This document shows, in pieces, positions 1 to 9,633 of a stretch of 49,177 nt of DNA; the stretch's first letter is position 1, and every line of letters starts with the position of its first letter. The notes below the pieces were generated by a model. The model saw only the letters and a program-made list of their open reading frames with translations, ran no database searches and had not been told where the DNA came from. Made by a program: the position numbers and the translations under genes. Source of the stretch: an uncultured Clostridia bacterium (GTDB lineage Bacteria; Bacillota; Clostridia; Christensenellales; Borkfalkiaceae); the NCBI GenBank assembly GCA_947570625.1, contig CANOUP010000014.1, positions 1 to 49,177 of the forward strand, given 5' to 3'.

Positions 1-1009
1 TATTCTCGCAATCCGATATCGTTGTTGTATATGTACCATAGCTGGACGGTCTCGTGCTTTCAATCATTCCAGCGATTCCGCCTACGTAAGATGCACCTGT
101 AACCGCACCATTGTTAGTGTTGGCATCGATTTCCAATGATCCGTTTATAGTAATATAGCCCACAACGCCACCGACTTTTTCATTGGAAGTTACGCTTGCA
201 TTGTTGACATTGTTGTAAAGGTTCGTATTAGAATAACCTGCAATACCCCCCACACAGGAAGCGTATTCGCAGTTTATCGTTCCGTCGACTTCACACCCTT
301 TAATTGTGCCTGAGTTTTTACCAGCAATAGCACCAACATTATTGCCGCTACCGGAACCGGTAATATCAACATCTTCTAATTTAAGATTACTAACTGTACC
401 TTTCAGCTCGGAAAATAATCCTACATTATCAGCGGATTTTACCTTGAGCGATAAATTCTTTATGCTATGACCGCCACCTGTTAATACACCCGTAAATCCG
501 TCTATCGGAGTCCAGTTATTTTCAGAAGAAAGGTCAATATCTGCACCGAGTACATAACTCTTGCTTGTATTTGCGATTGCTTTCAAATCTTCAACCGTAT
601 TAATCATATTACCTTTTACGGTAATTTCTACAATGTTTGAAGTCAGCAAGCCGCTCGTTGAGTTTGTTGCTTGAATTTTAACCGTTCCAGGCAGATTGGC
701 TCTAAAAAATTTGTTGGTATAATTATCGTTTTTATTTAAGTCCTCAAACTCAAACGAACCATCTACGGTATTGTCACCAACTATTTTCCACTCATAGTCT
801 GCGTGCTTCATATCAAAATCGTAAGATTTTGTTATGGTAATTTCGACACGTTCACCCGCCATCATTTCAGTAGGACAGCTTATGGTAAAACTCTTTTCCT
901 TTGAGCTTCCGCCACCGTCACCAAAACAGCCAGTTAATCCCATCAAACCGCAAACCATAGCCGCTACGGCTAACAGGACGATAAGTAGATTCCTTTTTGC
1001 TTTTATCAT
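1..1009 (-). CDS. GLUG-repeat surface lipoprotein (3' end cut by window)
   Basis: Reading from the ATG at 1009 leftwards the frame is open to the window edge, giving 336 codons of an incomplete gene. The N-terminus is basic, then hydrophobic, and ends in the lipobox LTGC with the lipid-acceptor Cys at residue 28, so the product should be a secreted lipoprotein. The rest resembles the 855-residue neighbour: an Ig-like N-terminal part, then GLUG-type repeats of the pattern VGGIAG separated by Asn-rich turns, a family found in bacterial surface proteins and adhesins. A GGAGG sits 7 nt before the ATG. It lies 31 bp after the preceding minus-strand gene and is the last visible member of a five-gene operon. 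The true C-terminus is outside the window. The exact ligand cannot be read from sequence. Confidence 0.85.
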   Translation of the reverse strand, partial: MIKAKRNLLIVLLAVAAMVCGLMGLTGCFGDGGGSSKEKSFTISCPTEMMAGERVEITITKSYDFDMKHADYEWKIVGDNTVDGSFEFEDLNKNDNYTNKFFRANLPGTVKIQATNSTSGLLTSNIVEITVKGNMINTVEDLKAIANTSKSYVLGADIDLSSENNWTPIDGFTGVLTGGGHSIKNLSLKVKSADNVGLFSELKGTVSNLKLEDVDITGSGSGNNVGAIAGKNSGTIKGCEVDGTINCEYASCVGGIAGYSNTNLYNNVNNASVTSNEKVGGVVGYITINGSLEIDANTNNGAVTGASYVGGIAGMIESTRPSSYGTYTTTISDCEN

Positions 1010-1040
1010 AATGATTCCTCCAAAGAATTTTTAATATTAT

Positions 1041-3608
1041 TTATTGGTACAAAATATTATCTGATGAATAGCCTACAAGCTCATTAGTATTATTCCCGCC
1101 AGTTACTTTGGCAAGGTTTTTACTTCCCGTTATTGCACTTACATAAGTGGCTGTTCCTATTAAACCACCTATCTTTTCTCCACTCGCTTTTACATTCCCT
1201 TTATTAGTACAACCTATTAACTCTATATACCCATAATAGTAGTTATAATTTCCGTAGCTGACTTTGTACGAGCTTTGGTATCCGTGCGCTTCTCCAAATA
1301 AGCCGCCCACGTTTGAAGTTCCTGTAATCTCGCCTTCGTTCACATTGTTTTCTACATTGAACGTTACGTTATTGTAGCTACTCTCTGCACCCAAATATCC
1401 CGCGATTCCGCCAACATACGTAGTTCCTGTTATTTTACCTCTATTCGTATTTTCGTTTAGACTTGTACCTTTCGGCATCACCATATATCCAGCTATACCG
1501 CCAGTATAAGCACCTTTCGCTGTTATATCTACTGTGTTTTTACAATTCGACGCATCCGAGCATTTGCCTGCAAGACCACCTACGTATGAGCAATTAACGT
1601 TACTTTCTGTTATTGTATTTGTTGTTACAATCGTTCCGTTATTCTCACACTCAGCCAACTTTGTACTCGCGCCACAACCTACAATACCGCCAACATACGC
1701 TTTGCCTGTTATCGTATTGCTATTTATATAACCATTTATTGTTGCACCGTTAGAAATGTATCCTGCAAGTCCACCCGTATAGTTGCCGCCTGTTATGTTC
1801 GCAAGGTTTTCACACGAATAGACCATCAATTCGGACATACTCAAATATCCTACAAGTCCGCCCGTATAGTCACGACCTTCTACTGTTGCTAAATTGCGGT
1901 TTGACTCAAAGGACGTTAAGTTGGAGTAAACATATCCTACTAATCCGCCTGTATATTCTGCACCACCCGTTACTTCGCCATTATTGGTACTTCCATTTAC
2001 ACTTTCTGCCCAACCAGCGAGTCCACCTACATATTTACTATTCCCAGTTATCTCGCCATAATTTTCACTATCCGTTATAGATGTACATTTGCCTGCAAGT
2101 CCGCCAACATACATACCTGTTCCAGTAATATCTACTTCGTTTTTACACGAATCTACCGTCCCACACGTACCTGCCAATCCGCCGATATATGTATATCCGT
2201 CTGTTGTGGCTCTTTTCGCTATTACACTACCACTGTTTTCACAGCTGCTTAGGTTTGCTCCACTACCTACTATTCCGCCCAAATACGCTAATCCAGTTAT
2301 TGTATTTTCATTTCGAGCACCCGTAATGGTAAGTGTGCCACCGCCGGAATATCCGCCTAAATATCCACCAACATAATTCCCACCGGTTATATCTGCAAGA
2401 TTTTTACTTTCTGTTATTGCACTTACATAAGTGGCTGTTCCTATTAAACCACCTATCTTTTCCCCACTTGCTTTTACTTCGCCTTCATTAGTACAGCTTA
2501 TTAACTCTATATTCCCGTAATAGTAATTGTAATTTCCATAGCTGACTTTGTACGAGCTTTGATATCCGTGTGCTTCTCCAAATAAGCCACCCACGTTTGA
2601 AGTTCCTGTAATCTCGCCTTCGTTCACATTGTTTTCTACATTGAACGTTACGTTATTGTAGCTACTCTCTGCACCCAAATATCCCGCGATTCCGCCAACA
2701 TACGTAGTTCCTGTAACCGTGTTCGTATTCGTATTGCCCTTTAGTTCCCCATTGGTCGGTAATACTATGTATCCTGCTATTCCTCCAACGTATTCGGACG
2801 CCGTAATATCTGCGTTGCATTTTGAATTTGTTATTATACCTTTATTTTCGACTTTGCCCGCTATTCCGCCAACATACGAAGATGACGGAGCTTCTATCGT
2901 TCCTGAAACAGAACAGTTGCTGATTTGCCCATTACTAACCCCTGCCAATATACCTATATTGGTTTGCTTGCTTTTTGTCTTTATCGTCGCATCAACAATG
3001 TTCAAATCATATACATTGCCCGTAAGCTTAGCGAACAACCCGATATTATCTGACTTGGCATCAATAATAAAGTTTTTGATTGTATGCCCTGCCCCACTAA
3101 AATTACCCGAAAAATCAAATGGAATCCAATTGGCATTCCCCAAATCAATATCGCAAGTCAATTCATAAGATTTAGTTGTACCGGAAATTGCTTTAAACTC
3201 TTCTACTGAACTAATCGTATTAGCATAAAAACTGATAGATACAGTGTTACTTTCAGCAACAACTTCTCCATCTTCAATATAGGATAATTTGATAGAAGCA
3301 GAACCCGACTTGGAAGCAATAACAAATGTATCCCACCAATTTTTCTTATTATCTAAAGTATGCGAAAATTGAGCATCACAAGAATTTTCGCCAACGAATT
3401 CATACTTTATTTTATCTTGCAAAAATGGTGAAAAGCTCGCAGATTTTTCAAGTTTAACAGGCGCGCCCACCTCAGCAGATTCGTCGATAGAAATAGTTAT
3501 AGTCTTTGTGCCACTCGATCCGTTATCTCCACACGCAACTAATCCTATCAAGCAAAATGCGGAGATAATCAAAGTCAAGATTATTAAAGATAAATGTTTC
3601 CTTTTCAT
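1041..3608 (-). CDS. GLUG-repeat surface lipoprotein, 855 aa, with recent internal duplication
   Basis: Signal peptide with lipobox LVAC (acceptor Cys 26), a Ser/Gly-rich linker, an Ig-like region to about residue 130, then some twenty GLUG-type repeats (YVGGIAG, YTGGLVG) to the C-terminus. Such repeats are known from secreted adhesins and surface-layer-type proteins and are expected to form a beta-solenoid. The repeat units alternate with short Asn/Glu-rich loops. Two 314-bp stretches inside the gene (1117-1430 and 2401-2714) are nearly identical, so the solenoid was recently lengthened by duplication. There is no LPXTG motif, so anchoring is by lipid. It is 15 bp downstream of the HExxH membrane gene in the same operon. 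Its Shine-Dalgarno is weak, which suggests coupling. Function is inferred only as an extracellular binding protein. Confidence 0.88.
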   Translation of the reverse strand: MKRKHLSLIILTLIISAFCLIGLVACGDNGSSGTKTITISIDESAEVGAPVKLEKSASFSPFLQDKIKYEFVGENSCDAQFSHTLDNKKNWWDTFVIASKSGSASIKLSYIEDGEVVAESNTVSISFYANTISSVEEFKAISGTTKSYELTCDIDLGNANWIPFDFSGNFSGAGHTIKNFIIDAKSDNIGLFAKLTGNVYDLNIVDATIKTKSKQTNIGILAGVSNGQISNCSVSGTIEAPSSSYVGGIAGKVENKGIITNSKCNADITASEYVGGIAGYIVLPTNGELKGNTNTNTVTGTTYVGGIAGYLGAESSYNNVTFNVENNVNEGEITGTSNVGGLFGEAHGYQSSYKVSYGNYNYYYGNIELISCTNEGEVKASGEKIGGLIGTATYVSAITESKNLADITGGNYVGGYLGGYSGGGTLTITGARNENTITGLAYLGGIVGSGANLSSCENSGSVIAKRATTDGYTYIGGLAGTCGTVDSCKNEVDITGTGMYVGGLAGKCTSITDSENYGEITGNSKYVGGLAGWAESVNGSTNNGEVTGGAEYTGGLVGYVYSNLTSFESNRNLATVEGRDYTGGLVGYLSMSELMVYSCENLANITGGNYTGGLAGYISNGATINGYINSNTITGKAYVGGIVGCGASTKLAECENNGTIVTTNTITESNVNCSYVGGLAGKCSDASNCKNTVDITAKGAYTGGIAGYMVMPKGTSLNENTNRGKITGTTYVGGIAGYLGAESSYNNVTFNVENNVNEGEITGTSNVGGLFGEAHGYQSSYKVSYGNYNYYYGYIELIGCTNKGNVKASGEKIGGLIGTATYVSAITGSKNLAKVTGGNNTNELVGYSSDNILYQ
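1117..1430 (-). repeat. Direct repeat copy A inside the GLUG lipoprotein gene
   Basis: Aligns without gaps to 2401-2714 (offset 1284 bp, a whole number of codons). By eye about 18 of 314 positions differ. The differences are confined to the low-coordinate part, and the last 120 bp or so are identical, as if a recent gene-conversion tract homogenised that end. Confidence 0.9.
2401..2714 (-). repeat. Direct repeat copy B inside the GLUG lipoprotein gene
   Basis: Partner of copy A at 1117-1430, in the same reading frame and orientation. It encodes the same GLUG units, including the YVGGIAGYLGAESSYNN stretch. Recombination between the copies would remove or add 428 codons in frame, so it could create length variants of the protein. 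Confidence 0.9.
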
Positions 3609-3623
3609 ATCAAAACCTATTTT

Positions 3624-4442
3624 TTATTTTTTTGCAACTTTGGTAATCCCCTTTATCGCCAGTCCAAATAGAACCAAGACTCCTGAAAAAATTGCAGACA
3701 AAGCAAGGAATCCCGCAATTGTTAACGAAAAAGATGTCATTGCCGTTGTTACTGCTTCTAATGCGGGTAACGACACAAAATACATTATTATATCCGCTAT
3801 TAAAAGCAACCCTGCGATAAACAAAAAGCCTTTGAATCCGCCCTTAATATCGGCAGTACTTAATTCCATATGGCTTGAAATCATCAAAGCCAAAATCATA
3901 AACAGCCACCACAAGACATTACCCATATTTGTGAATTCAAAAATATCAGTCACTATATCCCAAAATAATTGTAAATATCCTGCATAAGTCGATGCTTCCC
4001 AAAAGTTTGTAGATAGTAACTCAACAAACTGTATTTCTGCCATCACATCGGTAAATACATCATTAACCATTAAAAACATTAACAGTATCAACAAACCGCT
4101 TCCACATAAAATAGGGGCGATACCTATAAAAAAATTCCCTATCTGATGATATAAGTTTTTAGGATTGTATGTATGATTTACATATCCCAATGTTCCATCG
4201 GTTGAATTTGGCTGATACAGTTTTATCTCAGTTATCTTGTGTCCGAAAACAACACACATCAAAGCGTGGCTTAATTCGTGTATAGGCGTACCGACTACGC
4301 CTGTAGCAAGTAAAATCTTCGTTGCATTATCACCAACAATCTTATAAAATGCTTTACGGCATAGGGCAATAATAAGTCCGAAAACAACTATTACCCCTAC
4401 CGTAAACACCAACTGATATATAAAGTTAGTAAAAATCTCCAT
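3624..4442 (-). CDS. Integral membrane protein with HExxH zinc-protease-like motif
   Basis: 272 residues with about six hydrophobic segments. An N-terminal membrane helix is followed by HELSHA at residues 55-60, the zinc-binding glutamate/histidine signature of membrane metalloproteases such as the M50 site-2 family, here placed at the start of the second hydrophobic stretch. A second metal-ligand motif typical of M50 (NPDG or similar) was not recognised, so membership is tentative. The gene starts 5 bp after the stop of the upstream lipoprotein gene without a Shine-Dalgarno, so translational coupling is likely. Being the only non-lipoprotein in the operon, it could process or export its neighbours' products. 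That is inference. Confidence 0.75.
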   Translation of the reverse strand: MEIFTNFIYQLVFTVGVIVVFGLIIALCRKAFYKIVGDNATKILLATGVVGTPIHELSHALMCVVFGHKITEIKLYQPNSTDGTLGYVNHTYNPKNLYHQIGNFFIGIAPILCGSGLLILLMFLMVNDVFTDVMAEIQFVELLSTNFWEASTYAGYLQLFWDIVTDIFEFTNMGNVLWWLFMILALMISSHMELSTADIKGGFKGFLFIAGLLLIADIIMYFVSLPALEAVTTAMTSFSLTIAGFLALSAIFSGVLVLFGLAIKGITKVAKK

Positions 4443-4447
4443 AACTA

Positions 4448-7312
4448 TTAATCGTTATTATAAACAACAGATATTTCAGTTGACTTATTGGAATTGAGTT
4501 TATATATGCCATTATCATCAAACTCATTACCAATCACCTGAACTTGAATTTTGTATGTTGCACCAACAGTTGTCATTGTAAACGAATAGGTTATGTACTC
4601 ATCTGTTTCAGAAATAACGTTATTTCTTTCTATTCCTCCTACAAACAACTTATAGCCCGTTGCTCCTGCTTGCTTCTTAACGGTAACCGTAATGGTATTA
4701 CCGCTTGTTTCAACTTTGAAAGAATTAGAATTTGTTAAAGCATCCTGACAAACGGGTTGGGTAATTCTTGATACTCTTTGCGTGAACGAGTAGATTTCAG
4801 AATTGATAATATCCGATCCGTTACCAACTGCTCTAATACTAACTTCAAATTCGCCCTCAGTAGTAAACGTGGGGGTATAAGAATTAGTTTTTACAACAGA
4901 CCACGTGGCGTCTTTGCTCAACTTTATTTCGTATCCAGTTGCACCTGCAACTGCATCCCAAGAATAACTATCACCATTTTTAACAAAATTAGAAACCTGC
5001 GCTAATTTGGTAAATGTGAACGAGTTGGATTCAGGAGAATCTACCGTTTGCACATTATCTCCAAGTGCAACAACAGATACCGTATAGCTTCCAACACCAA
5101 AATTGGTCATAGAATACGAGCTTCCAGTAACACGGACTTCATTTGTCGCTTCACCGGATTTAGTAATCAGTAATTTATATGAATTACAATTGATACTATC
5201 AACGGACGAAGGATTCCAAACAAGCATATCCCCACTAACCTTAACAGTCGAAGGGCGATTATACTTGCTTATCGTCTTTGTAGCAGATACATCGGAGTTA
5301 ATAACGTCCGTGCCATTGCCGATAGCATAGACACTTATCTGAGTTCCGTGTCCTTCGGCAATAGTGCTTGCATATCCCATTAAATCGAACGAAGTAGAAT
5401 CTGCATTATAAGATTCTGTTCCGAGAATAACTTTGTATGCTGTGGCATCAGGAACAGTTCCCCACGTCAACAATCCGTTGGTTATTATTAAATTCGACGG
5501 TGTTACAAGTTTTTTAACAGCTAATGCATTGGAGAAGCCACCTGTTATTACTTCTTCTCCGTTGCCCATAGCCTGAACATATATAGAATGTGTTCCAGCC
5601 GCCATATCCGTCAATGTAAATTCCGTTGTAGTAACTTCTGTACGTTTTCCATCAACCGTCAATACATACTTGCTCGTATGATTTACCGAATCCCAATTGA
5701 TAACATTTCCGTTTATCATCAAATTCTGCGGCGTTGCCAATTTTGTTACATTAAATTCAAGTGGTACTTTGCAATCAAGTATTGCACCGTCGGTCGTAAC
5801 TGAACCACGCGCAATAATTTGGAAATTCACAACAGACTCTTCAACTTTATTTGTCATTTTGGATAAATCCACAGAAAAAGTTGAACCATTAGTAATAGTC
5901 GCAATTTCCACATCATCGGCAAGCAAGGCGTAACCTGATGCACCCAAAGAAGGAGTAAATGTTACTGATACCTGATTTTGTTCTAACGGTCTATTGATAA
6001 TTTGTTTATTTGTGGGCGTTGCCAACCGTTTAACAGGATAAGCTGTACTGAATTTGGATTCATATATGCCACCCATTCCAAGTGACGTTGCCTTTACATA
6101 TACAAGATAATCTCCCGCATCTTCAAAAGCATAATCGTAAACAAAGGTCTCCTCTCCTACTGCCGTAGTATGAATAACTTCGTTATCTTTTTCAATCTTT
6201 AACTCATACCCCGCACAACCCGTCACCTGATTCCAACGTATAACACCATCGCTATAACTAACCACAGGGCTACGGAGAATATTGACAGTTATCTCATTTG
6301 ACCAATGCGAGAACCAGAAATCGCCCTTGCCAATGGGATAAATTTGAATACGATAACTACTGCCGCTTGCAAGTGCGGCATACTCGTTTGTGGTTAACTC
6401 TTCATTATTTACGACGCCATTAACCTTTATTTTATAGCGAACGGCGTTCTCAGAAGCTGTCCATTTCAACTTACCATCCGACACGGTTAATCCCTCAATA
6501 GGCGCAATATATGTATAGGTTTTCGCGTCAGAATACACCGAATCGTAAGTATTGTTATTTTTGTTTCCGACAGCATAAATCGAAACAGTAAAATCCTCGT
6601 TACCCGCTACATAACCATAACTATTTGTTGAAGAAGTGAACTCCTCATTGCCGATTTTTACGACATACGAAGTCGCATCTTGCACTTTCTCCCAGGTAAA
6701 TACTTCGGAATCATATGTAATATTTGTAGGTGCAGATAAAACTGTTCCTGTTAATGTATCACTCCACAGCGAATAGTAAGGAATATTTCCGTCAGAACTT
6801 TCAGCCTGTCCTTTCAAAGCGCGTACTTTATAGGAAAATGAACCTGATGTGGCAGGATAACTGTTTGTCCCAACCGCACTTGATACTATATTCCCATTAT
6901 ACATAATCTCGTATTTCTCTGCGGTATCCAATGTATTCCAAGTCAAATTACCTTGCTCTATAGCAAGTCCCGTTACTTGACCGATATTTTCAAAACGAAT
7001 AGAATAAGTAGGATTTTTATCACTACCTTCTTTGATTACAGCTTCAATAGAAAAATCAAAATCTTCTCCATTGGAATTGTATCTGTATGAAACAGTACCG
7101 TCAGCTTGACTGACAATAGATTCGGTGCCGTTATTTATGTTTATTTTATAATTCTTTGCATTTTTAACGGAACTCCAAGTAATTTGTTCTCCGTTGTATG
7201 TAAGGTTAGTAATGCTTTTTGCACCACTATCACCATTAGAACAAGCGGCAAAAATGACGCCCACCCCTATTACCATAAGCACACAAGCTAACAGAGTTAA
7301 TAATTTTTTCAT
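4448..7312 (-). CDS. Lipoprotein of tandem fibronectin-III-like domains, 954 aa
   Basis: Signal peptide with lipobox FAAC (acceptor Cys 24). The mature part consists of roughly nine repeats of 90-100 residues, each opening with a strand pattern such as LTWNTLDTAEKYEI or ISWDSV..A..Y, followed by SNSYT-type and VRALG/VYAIGNG strands. This is the hallmark of Fn3-like beta-sandwich domains common in secreted clostridial proteins that bind carbohydrate or host matrix. No catalytic domain is visible. GGAGG lies 7 nt before the ATG. The gap to the upstream BspA/InlB gene is 15 bp and to the downstream membrane gene 5 bp, so it is part of the same operon. Confidence 0.85.
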   Translation of the reverse strand: MKKLLTLLACVLMVIGVGVIFAACSNGDSGAKSITNLTYNGEQITWSSVKNAKNYKININNGTESIVSQADGTVSYRYNSNGEDFDFSIEAVIKEGSDKNPTYSIRFENIGQVTGLAIEQGNLTWNTLDTAEKYEIMYNGNIVSSAVGTNSYPATSGSFSYKVRALKGQAESSDGNIPYYSLWSDTLTGTVLSAPTNITYDSEVFTWEKVQDATSYVVKIGNEEFTSSTNSYGYVAGNEDFTVSIYAVGNKNNNTYDSVYSDAKTYTYIAPIEGLTVSDGKLKWTASENAVRYKIKVNGVVNNEELTTNEYAALASGSSYRIQIYPIGKGDFWFSHWSNEITVNILRSPVVSYSDGVIRWNQVTGCAGYELKIEKDNEVIHTTAVGEETFVYDYAFEDAGDYLVYVKATSLGMGGIYESKFSTAYPVKRLATPTNKQIINRPLEQNQVSVTFTPSLGASGYALLADDVEIATITNGSTFSVDLSKMTNKVEESVVNFQIIARGSVTTDGAILDCKVPLEFNVTKLATPQNLMINGNVINWDSVNHTSKYVLTVDGKRTEVTTTEFTLTDMAAGTHSIYVQAMGNGEEVITGGFSNALAVKKLVTPSNLIITNGLLTWGTVPDATAYKVILGTESYNADSTSFDLMGYASTIAEGHGTQISVYAIGNGTDVINSDVSATKTISKYNRPSTVKVSGDMLVWNPSSVDSINCNSYKLLITKSGEATNEVRVTGSSYSMTNFGVGSYTVSVVALGDNVQTVDSPESNSFTFTKLAQVSNFVKNGDSYSWDAVAGATGYEIKLSKDATWSVVKTNSYTPTFTTEGEFEVSIRAVGNGSDIINSEIYSFTQRVSRITQPVCQDALTNSNSFKVETSGNTITVTVKKQAGATGYKLFVGGIERNNVISETDEYITYSFTMTTVGATYKIQVQVIGNEFDDNGIYKLNSNKSTEISVVYNND

Positions 7313-7327
7313 ATTGTTACCTCCAAT

Positions 7328-9448
7328 TTATTGATTATTATAACTCCAAATATGATTTGACATCTCGCTCCATTTGTCCGCTGTTCTATATTGGTCAAGA
7401 ATGTCCATAGAATTTTTTACATAGATACCAAAATCCGCATCTATATCATAAAAAGCATCCGCACCCAAAGTTGGCGGCGCACACTCAACTATAATTGTTT
7501 TAAGATTTGAGCAACTTCTAAAAGCTCTATCACCTATCGCTACAATATTTTGCGATATAGTAATCTTTTCAATATTTGAAAATGAAAATGCATTATCAGA
7601 AATCTTAACAACTTTTTGCGCATTAAGAATCTCTGGTATTACAACATCTGTATCAGTACCAAAATATTGCCTTATCGCATAGCCCCCATCAACTTCTTCT
7701 ATAGCAAAATCCCCATATATTGTGCCGAGCGAATAAATCTGAGATGATATGTTCCGCCAATTATTTTCCGATTGATACCGTTTTATCATTGTACTTGTAA
7801 CATAAACAGAGAAAGTATCTGATACACCGGACAATGCTGTTGCATTCAATGTCGGAACTTTACTCAGATCTATTTTCATTGCCTTCAAATTCAGGCAATC
7901 CAAGAAAGCATCTGCACCAATAGTAAACAATGCCGCATTACCTGAAATTGTCACGTTAATAAGATTTCGGCTATTTTCAAATGCACCCTTTTCTATTGAA
8001 GAAATTTTGTTTCCAATTTCTATAAACTTGATTTTTGAACCGCTGAATGCGTATTCTGATATTTTAGTAGCTGAAGGATCAATCAAACAAGTTTCCGCGT
8101 CCTTTGCTGCCGGATATTGTACAAGATATGTAGAGTTGCCTATTTTGTAATACAGCACTCCATCAAGAGCCATATACTTTTCGTTAGACGGTTCAACAAC
8201 TATATTCTCAAGTTTTGCCATATTACGGAAAGCACCCGTACCTATCGTTTTTACATTTTCGGATAAGTAAATATCCGTAATTAAACCACAATCAGAGAAA
8301 GTAAACTTCCCTATACTATTCACTTTATATGGTATATCAATGTTGGTTAATGCCGAACAACCAAAAAATAGATTATCAGGCAGACTTGTTATGGCTGTGG
8401 GAATATTAACCTTCTCTAATGCAGTACAGCCTTCAAATGCCGAGCCTGTAAATTCACTTATAGATTGCGGCAATATAATTTCTTTAACCGTAGAAGAGTT
8501 AATTTTATTTATTCGCGTTACCTTTTTTCCGTAGTATGAATCGGGTATAACTATTTTTTCAGCATTACCATTATATGTTACTTCATATTCTCTATCTTTT
8601 GTAGAAGCTATCGTAGTAAATTGAAGAATATCGTTTGAACCAATTTCAAATTTCGCGTACAAATTAACGTAATCGTCCAAGTTATCTGTTATTGTATAAG
8701 GAAACTTAATTGCAGATAAATTTGTCGAATCAACGCACCAAGAAACAAAACAATAGTTATCCTTTATGCTTGTAGGCAACTCATTTAATACCGTCCCAAC
8801 AGAATAGGTTACTTGATTAACTTCACTGCCATCTGTATTAAAAGCAAATGTGACAGTTTTCTCACCCCAATGTGCATATAATGTTGTTCCATCCCCGTTC
8901 AATGGATAAACACTATTATTGTAAATCTCGGCTTCCGTTGTCAAATTACCTGATACATCCGTGATTTGAACTCCGCTTGTTTTATCCGTAAACCAACCTA
9001 AAAAGGATGAACCACTCTTTTGCGGCACAGGAAATCGTGAAGAGATTTTTGCATCGTATGTAACAGCTAAATCGGATACGGTATTTTGCGCCGTTGCGCC
9101 ACAATAATCAAAAGTTATCTTATAATTATTAGCTTCCCAATGTGCAAATAATTTTGTTGGGTTATCGCCTTTCCAAGTCAACCCTGCACTATCGCCCTGT
9201 GCATCAGTATATGCCGAGCCACCTTCTTGCTCACTATACCAACCCAAAAAGGTATAGCCCGTTTTTGTTGCACTACCAAAATTATAAGTCGAATCTATCT
9301 TTGCACTTGATTCACGAACTATTGTGTTACCATCATATAACGTAACAGTAATGCTATTCGCACCACAAGCAGCCAATAATATACATAACGGTAATATCAA
9401 GCCAACAAACGCTAATAAAAAGTAATTTACTTTCTTACGGTCTGCCAT
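7328..9448 (-). CDS. InlB-repeat and BspA-type leucine-rich-repeat lipoprotein, 706 aa
   Basis: First gene of the lipoprotein operon. Lipobox LAAC (acceptor Cys 28) follows an N-terminal hydrophobic segment. Residues about 30-270 contain InlB B-repeat (Flg_new) modules with the signature GYTFLGWYSEQ and FLGWFTDK. From about residue 280 to the end there are BspA-type LRR_5 units such as VTSIGDRAF and KTIGTGAF, known from surface adhesins of Treponema, Bacteroides and Trichomonas. AGGAGA precedes the ATG by about 6 nt. Upstream, at 9495-9653, is a promoter-bearing inverted-repeat element that currently points away from the gene. I saw no good leftward promoter there, so expression may depend on inversion. 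Confidence 0.9.
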   Translation of the reverse strand: MADRKKVNYFLLAFVGLILPLCILLAACGANSITVTLYDGNTIVRESSAKIDSTYNFGSATKTGYTFLGWYSEQEGGSAYTDAQGDSAGLTWKGDNPTKLFAHWEANNYKITFDYCGATAQNTVSDLAVTYDAKISSRFPVPQKSGSSFLGWFTDKTSGVQITDVSGNLTTEAEIYNNSVYPLNGDGTTLYAHWGEKTVTFAFNTDGSEVNQVTYSVGTVLNELPTSIKDNYCFVSWCVDSTNLSAIKFPYTITDNLDDYVNLYAKFEIGSNDILQFTTIASTKDREYEVTYNGNAEKIVIPDSYYGKKVTRINKINSSTVKEIILPQSISEFTGSAFEGCTALEKVNIPTAITSLPDNLFFGCSALTNIDIPYKVNSIGKFTFSDCGLITDIYLSENVKTIGTGAFRNMAKLENIVVEPSNEKYMALDGVLYYKIGNSTYLVQYPAAKDAETCLIDPSATKISEYAFSGSKIKFIEIGNKISSIEKGAFENSRNLINVTISGNAALFTIGADAFLDCLNLKAMKIDLSKVPTLNATALSGVSDTFSVYVTSTMIKRYQSENNWRNISSQIYSLGTIYGDFAIEEVDGGYAIRQYFGTDTDVVIPEILNAQKVVKISDNAFSFSNIEKITISQNIVAIGDRAFRSCSNLKTIIVECAPPTLGADAFYDIDADFGIYVKNSMDILDQYRTADKWSEMSNHIWSYNNQ

Positions 9449-9500
9449 ATGTTCTCCTTTTATTTTTCAACAATGAACAAATTAAATTGTACGCGTACAC

Positions 9501-9520
9501 CTAATATCATAATAGGTGTA
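9501..9520 (+). repeat. Left inverted repeat of switch 1
   Basis: Core CTAATATCATAATAG followed by GTGTA. The surrounding 27 bp (9495-9521) form an almost perfect palindrome (12 of 13 pairs) centred on 9508. Confidence 0.85.
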
Positions 9521-9539
9521 CAAATCTTAAAGTTTGTAT

Positions 9540-9561
9540 CACCTAAAAAATAAAATAAGAC
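9540..9561 (+). promoter_or_regulatory. Conserved block shared by both switches (copy 1)
   Basis: CACCTA at 9540 followed by TAAGAC at 9556. Switch 2 has the same two words at 10409 and 10425, with the same 16-nt spacing and the same 27-nt distance from the left repeat's TAGGTG. It may be an accessory recombinase half-site, a site for a helper protein, or a conserved leftward regulatory element. Confidence 0.55.
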
Positions 9562-9590
9562 ATTTTTAATGCTGAATAACCAACAAACAC

Positions 9591-9619
9591 TTGCTTTATG
9601 GAAGAAAAAGTGTTATAAT
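9591..9619 (+). promoter_or_regulatory. Rightward sigma-A promoter inside switch 1
   Basis: TTGCTT at 9591-9596, 17-nt spacer, TATAAT at 9614-9619. The predicted transcript would start near 9626 and meet a terminator about 70 nt later without entering a gene on the plus strand. Confidence 0.75.
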
Positions 9620-9633
9620 TTTCTTTGTATATA

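Noticed and set aside
1117-2714. CRISPR-like or mobile repeat
   Set aside because: The two copies are long, in frame and inside one coding sequence, with no spacers or terminal repeats, so they are a protein-repeat duplication.
9495-9521. The palindrome as a simple transcription-factor operator
   Set aside because: Not excluded, but it does not explain the exact inverted second copy beyond the promoter, nor the same arrangement at switch 2.
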